64,000 nucleotides of DNA from NCBI GenBank assembly GCA_001683735.1, contig LUGG01000006.1:62001-126000 (forward strand). Direction: 5' to 3'. Numbering within the stretch: position 1 is the stretch's first letter; each line of letters starts with the position of its first letter. Both the position numbers and the translations under genes were made by a program. Below, in pieces: positions 55,474 to 64,000 of this stretch. The notes beneath the pieces were generated by a model. It ran no database searches, was not told the DNA's origin, and was given only the letters and a program-made list of their open reading frames with translations. Origin of the DNA: Grifola frondosa. Its lineage: Eukaryota > Basidiomycota > Agaricomycetes > Polyporales > Grifolaceae.

Positions 55474-57868
55474 ATGTCCATCCAATGTGAGTTTCACCCG
55501 CAACGCCCGACGAAAGCCCTTCTGAAGTGCCGTCGTTGGCAGTCAAGCACTTTGTGAACACTCCAGAATCGCTCGTCCTCGACTCGCTCGAGGGTCTCTG
55601 CACGCTCAACCCGCAGCTTGCGCTCGCACCCGCAGACAAAGGTGCTCACGATTGCTACCATCCCAGAATATCATTCTCATCGATATCGTTGCTTTGCATG
55701 CAGTTGTCTATGTAGCATCTCCGGATCGGTCGAAAGTCGCACTGATCTGTGGTGGCGGGTCGGGCCATGAGCCTGCTCACGCGGGTTTCGTAGGCGAGTC
55801 TAAATCCGCTCTGCACATCGTTCGAGCTAACATTGAGCTGTAGGCGACGGGATGCTTACTGGCGAGTAGATTACGGTCGCTTCAAGGCGTGATCTAACGC
55901 GATCTGTGCAGCTGCTGTGTGTGGCAACATCTTCGCGTCTCCGAACGCCAGTCAAGTACGTCGAGGTATTGATCTTGCTGAAAACGAGAAGGGGTGAGCC
56001 GTGGCCATTTTGTCTGCGCTGCGAACTCTGATCATGGTCCATTAGGACTGTTATCATCGTGAAGTACTTACGCTCTGCCGCCATGCCAAGCGTATCCATT
56101 GCTAATAGCTTGTATCAGGAATTATACCGGAGATATTCTCAACTTTGGCTTAGCAAAAGAGCAGTACGCTGCTCAACATCCTGAGAAGGCCGATCGTGTC
56201 AAATTCGTGATCGTCGCCGACGACGTTGCGGTAGGAAAGACCCAGGGAAAGATCGTCGGGCGGAGGTAATAACCCGATTCCTAAGTTACGTTGCGATACC
56301 TCTCACATCTATTCGCAGAGGTCTAGCAGGTACTGTGCTAGTTTACAAGATCGCCGGGGCGCTTGCCAAACGGGGTGGAAGCCTCGAAGAGGTGTACTCT
56401 ATCGCGCAATGGGTAGCCTCTCGAGTAGGCACGATCGGCGTTGGATTAGAGCACTGCCACGTACGTCCCTTCTTCATTTCTCCAAATTTCACACTCAGTA
56501 CATGCTCCATAGGTCCCTGGAACAGCCGCATCCGAGTCTCACCTATCGCCCTCGGAGATCGAAATCGGCATGGGCATCCACAACGAGCCGGGCAACCGCC
56601 GCCTGTCCCCCGTCCCGCCCCTCAAAGAGCTCATCCCGCAGCTCCTCGACTTCCTCACGTCCACGAACGACCCCGAGCGGTCCTTCCTCCCGTTCCGGGG
56701 GAACGACAAGGTCGTGCTCTTGGTAAATAACCTGGGCGGGGTGAGCGAGCTCGAGCTCGCGGGCGTGGTGGGCGAGGCGAGGCGCGCGCTGGACGCTCGC
56801 GGCGTACAGGTCGAGCGTGTTCTCGCGGGAACGTTCATGGTGCGCTCCTCGCTCCCTTTCCGCAAAAGCATCTCACGTGCATCCGCAGACGAGTCTGAAC
56901 ATGCCCGGATTCTCGCTCACCGTCCTCCTTCTCCCCTCGCCCGCCGATCTGGACACGTCCGCGCCATCCACCTCCCTCCTCCTCTCGCTCCTCGATGAGA
57001 AGCCCAACGTGCCGGGCTGGAAGTGGGCCGCGGGCACCGTCCCTCCTCCGCCTGCCGCACAGACGCAGCAGAGCTCCGGCGCGCCAGCAGCAGCAGCCGC
57101 TGGGGAGCCATCCGGCTGCGCGCAGAGGACCCGGCGGCACTCATCGCAGCGGTGCAGCGCGCGTGCACGGCGCTCGTCGTCGAGGAGCCGGAGATCACTA
57201 GGATGGACAACATCGCGGGAGACGGGGATTGCGGCCTGACGCTCAAGGCCGGTGCTTCAGGTGCGTGTTCCGCGCCCCGGATGAAGGCCTGAATGAAACT
57301 GACCGGCATGTGTTTATTCATTAGCTGTGCTCAAGGAGGTCGAGCGCGGGCGGGTGACGGGAGAGGACGTCGTTGGCTCCGTGATCACCATTGCACAGGT
57401 GGCGGAGGAGCAGATGGGCGGGACGAGTGGGGCGCTGTACTCGTGCGTGTCCTGCGACAGCGTATTCCCGCCGCGTACTCTGACGCTCTATTCTATAGCA
57501 TATTCTTCTCGGCACTCGCGCAAGGCCTGCAGGCGCACGCGACCGCCGCGCGGACGCTCACCCCCGCACACTGGTCCGCCGCGCTGAGCGATGCACTCGC
57601 GCGGCTCTACACGTACACGCGCGCGCGGCCGCCGTCGCGCACGCTCGTCGACCCGCTCGCAGCGTTTGCGGGTGCGCTCGCTGCGCAGGGCGGCGCGGAC
57701 TTTGCGGGCGCGGTGCGTGCGGCGGGGGATGCGGCGCTCGCGACGCGGGACTTGGAGGCGAAGGCGGGGCGCAGCGCGTACGTCGAGGGCGACCGGCTTC
57801 GGCAGGAGCGCGTGCCCGACCCCGGGGCGTGGGGCGTGAAGGCCATCGTGGAGGGCCTGCTGGGGTGA
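55474..57868 (+). CDS. DAK1: Dihydroxyacetone kinase (DhaK-DhaL fusion)
   Basis: This ATP-dependent kinase phosphorylates dihydroxyacetone (and glyceraldehyde), linking glycerol or methanol-type metabolism and detoxification to glycolysis. DhaK domain: KHFVNTPESLVLDSLEGLCT, CGGGSGHEPAHAGFVG (acid-base His), VCGNIFASPNASQVRRGIDL, VKNYTGDILNFGLAKEQYAA, GLEHCHVPGTAAS and IEIGMGIHNEPGNRRL (expected covalent His). A Pro/Ala-rich linker (VPPPPAAQTQQSSGAPAAAA) joins the DhaL domain, with MDNIAGDGDCGLTLKAG holding metal-binding aspartates, and EEQMGGTSGALYSIFFSALA. It ends WGVKAIVEGLLG. Length is about 595 residues, normal for the family. Odd features are a probable GC-AG intron (55862-55911) and an 18-nt micro-exon (56046-56063). 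GC content climbs steeply across the 3' half. Confidence 0.94.
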
Positions 57869-60568
57869 GCGCGGCGGACCAGTGATCTTTGCGTTGGGAT
57901 TTTTGGATGTCGGGTGCGTGCATGGGATGTACGACTAGGTGACGGTATGATTATCAGGACGGGCGCGGGTGTCATGTGGTGTATGTATGTATGTGTATTA
58001 GCTTCTGAGAAACGTCAATGCTATGCAGATTTCATTTAGGGGTCCTGGGCCCTGCAGCTGACCTCTGCGGTGTAGCGCTGCGAACCTTGGATGAGGGAGC
58101 ACCCAGATGCGAATTCGAAGTTTTCGTTGGCGCCGTCTTCCCTCAATCACAGTGGCTGTCGCCACACCGATCAGCCCGTCCTGCCACATACGTATGTATG
58201 TGATCTCTCAAAGGTCACCGGTCAAGTTGCGATGTCTTCTTCATGGAAGACATGTGCAGCGGGCGACGGCGGTGATGGATTTCATGTCGCCTGCTGTAGG
58301 GTTCCACCCAGACAAGGTATGTGGTCTTCGCAGTCCAGCCCGAGGCGGTGAGGAGAGTGCAGATAAACTCTGGGGGTTCCTCGCCGCTGATGTCGGGATT
58401 GGTCGAGAGAGCGCAGCACTTGCACATTGAAGGTCCAGGTATCTGTCGATGGGTGATTCTAGACCGAGGGTGCACCGCTCTGAGATACTTCTCTAGTTTT
58501 CGAGGGCCTGCACGGACGTCTTCTGTGCGCCAGCACAAACCCCTCTTTCCATACCGCGCAGACGTCGCATCGTCTCAGAACTTTGCGCCCGCCCACCTAT
58601 CAGGATGGTGACCCGAGCATCGACGGGGATGTGGGGCCTGCGCGGAAGGGCGCGCTTGCTATACGAGTCCCAGATCAGGAAAACCACCGCGAAAAGAGGG
58701 CCTAGTGCCTGGATCCGGGAAGAGCTGGGGAGCGCCGCGGCAATCACCGTGCCCTATGAGGCAGGCGGGAGCCTGGGGCGTGGATGCATGTGTGTTGCTA
58801 TCGCGGCCCCGAAGGCCATTGAACGCCGGTGGGAGTACTGAGGCCTTTATGTAAGTACTAGTGTCCTGAAACTGCGACGCGACATTCTCTGCGAGTGTGG
58901 GAGCGACACAGGTATCCGTGCCCGAACGGAGCTCGCTCGCCGGCGGTGTCGGAGCCCGCGCAGGGAGGTAGCGGTCGGAGCGGCATGGGCACCTCGGAGC
59001 TCAATGAATGCGGTCCGAACAAAGGCGTCCGCCGAAGCTGGGGAAACGAGAAAGCGTCGAGCGGGGCTGTGTGCTACGTAGTATGCAGGAGCAAGATGTC
59101 GGCACTCGTGTTATTGTCTGTTACATGTTCCGTGCAGAGCTCCGCGGATGGTGTCGCATTTCCCGGTGTCACGGCATGGTTGAAACGGATCCCCTCGGAG
59201 CGTTACACGGCTCTTTGTCTGCAGTGACTAGTGACGAGTGAAGAGTGGAGCATCGTACGAACGTAGCAAGTGCAAGCCGTGATTTATCCCGGAGATCGTT
59301 ATATGCCGACGACTGACGTTGTGTGGCGATGGCAAGACAGCACTGTTGCCCATATATGGCTGTACACAAGGCTCTCTGACCGGCGTTTCAACGGGAGAAA
59401 CGCCGGATGCAGTAGCGCGCCGAGTGTGAGCTCGCGAAAGATCGTGGAAAGACTGCGAGCACAACGAAGATTGGACGCACGAGATAAAGTAACAAGCTAA
59501 CAAGTACTAGCGGGCTTCGAGGGGAGAGAAGCGCAACACAATTAAATACATCAAAGCGCGCGCTCTGTTCTGAGAACTAGAAGAAACTGGATTTCACGCG
59601 AGACCTGTGGGCGCACGCGTGCAGCATACTTACTACATAGCAACGCGCTGGTGGCGCCTTGCGCGCGCCGACGCGTCGGGATTGATCGCAGCGACTGTCG
59701 CTGATCGTGGTGGACCGGCTTTTGCCGGCTCTCGAACGCGACTGTGCGCGCTGCACCATATGGTGTCGCAGGGGACGAGGGGCCTGGCCAACACGCGTAC
59801 CTGCGAGAGGTGGGAAAGCAAAGACCCAAGGCGTTCGTAGGCTTTGCTGGGTGATGTAGCAGAATGTAGCAGAGTGTTTGGAGAATAGCCGGAGCTAACG
59901 GCCAAGTGCTGGAAGTGCTCTAGCCTGAGGACGCGCAGCGGATTTTGGATGACAACACAGTGAATAATCGTGTGTGATGGCTGGAGATATATTGAGCAGT
60001 CGATGCGTGAATCAGCGATGCATGCGGACGGTGGAGCTTGGGAGAAACATGACGAGCGACCGAAGGTACGGGGATGGGCATGTTTTTGTGAAGGACATGT
60101 GTGACGACGTTGTGAAATAGGAACATCTGTGTCGGAGGAGTCACGAGTGTCGTGCAGGATGTGAAGGGGGATAGAAAGGCTGATAGAGTTGCAAATGCAA
60201 AGACTGAAGCGCTGTTGGCTGCGTTCGCGATCGGACGGATGAAGGGCCGGCGGCCGGTGGCTGAATATGGTAGTTGAGCAAGAACTTCGACGACGCGTCC
60301 ACCGCAGAATGTGCCCGCATGCTTCCATTCTCCCATTCATTTTCGAACACAAAAGTGGGAGGGAATGCAGGAAGTGTGGGGAGATGTGGAGATGACTTGC
60401 GCGGCAGGGGTGTTTGTACCCCGGATGTGCCTAGAGATCAGAAAGCTAGCGCAGGCTGGCGCTCTGTTGGACAGGCCTGTCATAGCAAGAGCGCATGCGC
60501 GTGGTCTCGCATGGACCCCTTCCCTTTCCATCCATCAAGATCCGTCGTCCCTCCCCGCTCTTCTCAAG
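57869..60568. other. 2.7-kb tract without a recognisable gene
   Basis: This is GC-balanced DNA with many short frames on both strands, none of which forms a family I know. A minus-strand piece (58493-58747) has a hydrophobic run LGPLFAVVFLIWDSY that might be one membrane segment of a decayed gene. The longest frame (59633-60352, minus) is rich in Ser, His, Arg and Cys and looks like noise. A TATG microsatellite is at 57981-57994. The last few hundred bases are upstream DNA of the hexose transporter. Confidence 0.35.
57981..57994. repeat. GTAT tetranucleotide microsatellite
   Basis: A short run of GTAT units (GTATGTATGTATGT) lies just downstream of DAK. A second short run occurs at 58191-58201. 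Confidence 0.6.
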
Positions 60569-60574
60569 TATAAA
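60569..60574 (+). promoter_or_regulatory. TATA box of the hexose transporter
   Basis: TATAAA lies 106 bp before the ATG at 60675, followed by a CT-rich leader. This is typical of strongly expressed fungal genes. Confidence 0.6.
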
Positions 60575-60674
60575 ATGCCTCCCCCGCCTTCTCACCCCGT
60601 GTGGTTCGTTCGTTCCCCCACATCCATCGTCCTCCTCAGCGTTCTTCCCCACTTCTAACGCGTGTTCCCCCATC

Positions 60675-62509
60675 ATGGCTGGAGGTCCCATTGCTACAGA
60701 CAAAGGCATCGGTGCCGCTGCTCCAAAGAGCAAAGTTGCCGGCATTGCCATGACCGCCTTTGCTGCCTTTGGTGGCATCCTCTTCGGCTACGACACTGGT
60801 ACCATCGGTGGTGTCATTGGCATGAAGGACTGGCTTCGACTCTATGGCCAGCCCAATAATGATCTCAAAGACTGGCCCACAGGTTACTCCATTACCTCCT
60901 CCAGGGAGTCCCTTGTCGTTTCCATCCTCTCCGCCGGCACCTTCTTCGGTCAGTATTCATATCCCCCTCCATATTCTTCCCTCTCTTAATCCCTTCTCCA
61001 AAGGTGCTCTCCTCGGCGCCCCTGCTGCAGATATCCTCGGTCGTCGTATCGGCATCATGTCCGCCTGCCTCGTCTTCTCCCTTGGTATCGCCCTCCAAAC
61101 AGGCTCCAGCAACATTGCCACTTTCGTCGTCGGCCGTGTATTTGCCGGTCTCGGCGTCGGCCTCGTATCCACCCTCATCCCCATGTACCAGTCGGAATGT
61201 TCCCCAAAGTGGATTCGCGGCGCCATCGTCTCCGGTTATCAGTGGGCCATCACAATCGGTCTCCTCCTCGCTTCCGTCATCAACAACGCAACAAAGGACC
61301 GTGATAACCACTCTTCCTGGAGAATTCCCATCGCAATCCAGTTCATTTGGGCCTTCATCCTCGTCGTCGGCATGTTCTACTACCTCCCGGAGGTCAGCCG
61401 CCATCATTTTATCTCGCTACTATAACTACAACTAACTCGCTCTACAGTCTCCCCGTTGGCTGATCAAAAGGGGCCGAGAAGACGCCGCCGCCAAATCCCT
61501 TTCCCGTCTCACTTCGCTCCCTCCAGATGACCCCGAAGTCCAGTTTGAGCTGAATGAAATCAGGACCTCCTTACAGGAGGAGCTCGCCCTCGGCGAATAC
61601 TCCTACCTCGACTGCTTCAAGTTCAACGAAAACAAAATCGCCTTCCGCACCCTCACCGGCATCTTCATCCAGGCGTGGCAGCAGCTCACCGGCATCAACT
61701 TCATCTTTTACTGTAAGTCTTCTCGTGGCTCTCTCCGTTACTGCGCGCGCTTACCATATGACACGCACAGACGGCACGACCTTCTTCCAGAATTCGGGTA
61801 TCAAGAACCCGTTCCTCATCTCCATCGCGACGAACATTGTGAACGTATTCATGACTATCCCCGGCATGTGGGGCATCGAGCGCTTCGGGCGCCGCTCGCT
61901 CCTGCTCTGGGGCGCCGCCGTCATGCTCGTGTGCGAGTTCCTCGTCGCCATCATCGGCGTCACCATCTCCGTGCACAACACCGCCGGCCAGAGGGGCCTC
62001 ATCGCGCTCGTGTGCATCTACATCGCTGCCTTCGCATCCACCTGGGGCCCCATCGCATGGGTCATCATCGGCGAGATCTTCCCGCTCAACGTCCGTGCCA
62101 AGGCCATCTCCCTCTCGGCCGCATCAAACTGGTGAGTGCCCCTCCCCCTTCTTTCTCTTCTTCGCACGCTAACAAACGTGCCCCTCGCAGGCTATGGAAC
62201 TTTGGGATCAGCTACGCGACACCGTACCTGGTGAACCCGGGCAAGGGCAACGCGAACCTCGGCTCGAAGGTGTTCTTCATCTGGGGCGCGACGTGCACGG
62301 GCGCGCTCGTGTTCACGTACTTTTGCATCCCCGAGACCAAGGGCCTCTCGCTCGAGCAGATCGACCTGCTCTACCAGAACTCGACGCCGATCACCTCCGC
62401 GCGCTACCGCGACGAGCTCATAGCCAACGACGTGCACGTCTCGGACGTCCGGGGCCACGCGGACGAGAAGACGCATGTGGACGAGAAGGGCTCCGAAACG
62501 CGCGTGTGA
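60675..62509 (+). CDS. MFS hexose/sugar transporter
   Basis: This is a proton-coupled or facilitative monosaccharide permease with 12 membrane segments, expected in the plasma membrane. Five exons encode about 530 residues. Family marks in order: FAAFGGILFGYDTGTIGGVI (TM1), GAPAADILGRRIGIMSA with the DxxGRR loop, VGRVFAGLGVGLVSTLIPMY, QSECSPKWIRGAIVSGYQ, YYLPESPRWLIKRGRED (PESPR motif), FIQAWQQLTGINFIFYYGTT (QQLTGIN, substrate contact), WGIERFGRRSLLLWGA, TWGPIAWVIIGEIFPLNVRA and CIPETKGLSLEQIDLLYQNS (PETKG). The hydrophilic C-tail ends DEKGSETRV. Introns sit after GTFFG, after LPE, after FYY and inside NW. The 3' half is much more GC-rich and strongly codon-biased. Substrate cannot be fixed from sequence. 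Confidence 0.94.
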
Positions 62510-63554
62510 TTTTTCGCCGCCGCTCTTGCCCCCTTCTCCGTGCTCTATTTTGGCTGTTTCGGTGCTTTCTCTTGGACTTGGACTTTTTGATTTTTGGGAG
62601 TGTGTGTGCTGGGGAGGAGTGTATGGTGTTGCAGCTAGATTGTGGCTGTGTGATCTCACGTGTGGCGACGACACTCGATGATTCCCCTCCATATTAATGT
62701 GTAACGAGTAGCATCCTTACGAACAACGGCGGCGGCGGTGATGGCGATGGCGCCGCCGCGAGCTGTAGTGTACATATATCCGCGTTTCGCCGCGGCGGAA
62801 CTGATAATGAACGACATAAGTATCCCATTTCGCGCAGCGTGCGAACTCAGAGGAACATATCTATCCGATCCAGCACAGAAGCCACCCTCGGTGCCATCTA
62901 GAGGCCCATACGTACGTGTTAATTTCCGCAGACCAGACCACTCACGGAGATCACGAACGACGGAAACCTTAAAACATTGGGCCCGAACAAACTGCGCTTC
63001 TCAGATCACCCACCCGTATCTATCACGAGAAGCACGGCGCAGCCGCGATTTGTCGGATAAGCTGAACCTTGCGCGCGATAGGCGAGCTAAGAGGACCCCG
63101 TATTATTTGCGCGTTGACAGATCCTGGCGACGGGGACGATGGCGTGCGAGAGCGGCGATGATGCTGCGCGGTGGGATTGGATGGCGAAGGGGGGTGGTTC
63201 TGGGGCCATGCGGGGGGGCTAAAAATGGGGTGGTTAGTAGGGGAGTCTTGGGGAACTTAAAAGGCGTGTAAGGTATAGAAGTGCCCGTTGATGAGGATGG
63301 GCGCAGGCGAAACGTGAGCACATGTCAGGAGAGCTGCCTGATAGCCTGAGGAGCGGTCAATATTATCGAGGAAGAGGAACAGAAGTAACGAACACGGGGC
63401 GGCGTGCGCTAAGCTTAAGAAACGTGTCAGTCAAAGAACGATCGTTGGCGCAGTGGACGAGAGCCGTGTTAAATGCGCACCGCAGCACATCAATTCCAAA
63501 GGAACAGATTAGGTATACAAAATATCAGACCGCTAATCCCGCAGAGCGGGGGAA
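62510..63554. other. Intergenic region
   Basis: 3' sequence of the transporter followed by about 800 bp of unassigned DNA. A 177-codon plus-strand frame (62738-63271) is Arg/Ala-rich with no family resemblance and I do not call it. No gene is seen. Confidence 0.4.
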
Positions 63555-64000
63555 TCACGCCCTGTGGTGGAGGCGGACGTGCGCCTGCCAGCTACCCGCG
63601 GACACATGCTGCAGCGCGACGAGGACGAGGTCGTCGACGCCGATGAACCCCGGCCCGACGCGCCACCTCTCGTCCGCGCCGTCCTCCATAGGGCGGCTTC
63701 CCATGTCCTGTCAATTTCGAAGGTTTAGCATCGGCCGCGTTAGCTTCGAGGGGGGACGACTTGCCGTGATGAAGCGCTGTATGGTCTTCGCGACGTGCTT
63801 CGCCAGTTTCGAGCGCGTGATGGGGCCAGGAGGACTGCGGAAGTCTCGCGTCGGGATCTGCCTGCTCCATTGTGTATACCCAGGCCACTAAAGAGAAGAG
63901 AAAAAGGCTCAGCTGTGAGGTGAGATGGAGAAAATAGGCCGCACCATGAGGCGAATAGACACGGACGGGCCGCTGTTCTCGAACATCAGGTCGTCGCTGC
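63555..64000 (-). CDS. Uncharacterised conserved basidiomycete protein (3' part; start beyond window)
   Basis: Three exons join: an edge exon ending PSVSIRLM, then (63884-63765) WPGYTQWSRQIPTRDFRSPP, GPITRSKLAKHVAKTIQRFI, then (63707-63555) DMGSRPMEDGADERWRVGPG and FIGVDDLVLVALQHVSAGSW, ending QAHVRLHHRA. The WPGYxxWSRQIPTRDFRxPP and WRVGP...DLVLVALxHVS patterns recall an expanded family of unknown function I associate with mushroom-forming fungi. This resemblance is from memory and not a search result. The first intron is GT-AG. The second (63708-63764) has a GCAAGT donor, and reading through it hits a stop, so it must be spliced. The N-terminus is outside the window. No function is proposed. 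Confidence 0.65.

Noticed and set aside
59633..60352. 239-codon open frame on the minus strand
   Set aside because: Composition is dominated by Ser, His, Arg and Cys with no motif. It lies in the upstream region of the transporter and overlaps other random frames.
62738..63271. 177-codon open frame on the plus strand
   Set aside because: Arg/Ala-rich, no family resemblance, no splice pattern.
1..64000. tRNA, rRNA and CRISPR arrays
   Set aside because: Scanned by eye for tRNA T-loop words and regularly spaced repeats. None was convincing, and CRISPR is not expected in a eukaryote.

Overview
This window is nuclear DNA from a filamentous basidiomycete, most likely an Agaricomycete. The genes are split by many short introns of about 50-60 bp. 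They include a fungal velvet factor, an eIF-free set of housekeeping genes typical of fungi, a flavodoxin-containing fungal sulfite reductase, and a phosphoketolase fragment. At the right edge lies a conserved protein of a type I associate with basidiomycetes. The species cannot be named from the sequence alone.

Layout. (1) 1-8400 is gene-poor. It holds AT-rich repeat-like DNA, a strongly C-biased low-complexity block (960-2250), the 3' third of a phosphoketolase gene with no upstream part, and a complete 1029-bp non-autonomous hAT-like element with perfect terminal repeats and an 8-bp target duplication (3553-4581). More AT-rich relic DNA follows to about 7330. (2) 8400-35550 is dense: velvet factor, CYSTM peptide, cytochrome c1, a THP3/LENG8-like SAC3-domain protein, tRNA-splicing endonuclease SEN2, dynein intermediate chain, alanine/serine-glyoxylate aminotransferase, sulfite reductase beta subunit, ribosomal protein eL30, an Arp9-like protein, an unrecognised gene, phosphomannomutase and the ribosome-quality-control hydrolase VMS1. 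(3) 36000-52100 carries the DNA polymerase delta catalytic subunit, a damaged acetoacetate-decarboxylase-like (ADC-like) paralogue, eL43, a multi-CCCH zinc-finger protein, CCZ1 and a DUSP-type ubiquitin protease. (4) 52300-64000 has two adjacent ADC-like paralogues, dihydroxyacetone kinase, a 2.7-kb tract without a recognisable gene, a hexose transporter, and the 3' part of an uncharacterised gene running off the right edge.

The genes are unrelated housekeeping functions in mixed orientation. Several pairs are divergent with short shared upstream regions: SEN2/dynein, VMS1/POL3, CCCH protein/CCZ1, and ADC copy C/DAK. I see no secondary-metabolite cluster, tRNA, rRNA or CRISPR.

The points most worth a second look are: the intact hAT-like MITE; three ADC-like paralogues whose catalytic lysine pair is altered, with the damaged copy having lost the Schiff-base lysine; runs of micro-exons (9 and 11 nt in the aminotransferase, 18 nt in DAK); three probable GC-AG introns; and repeated one-base losses, mostly in short homopolymers, inside otherwise well conserved genes. 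The last pattern looks like assembly error rather than gene decay and should be considered before calling any of those genes broken.
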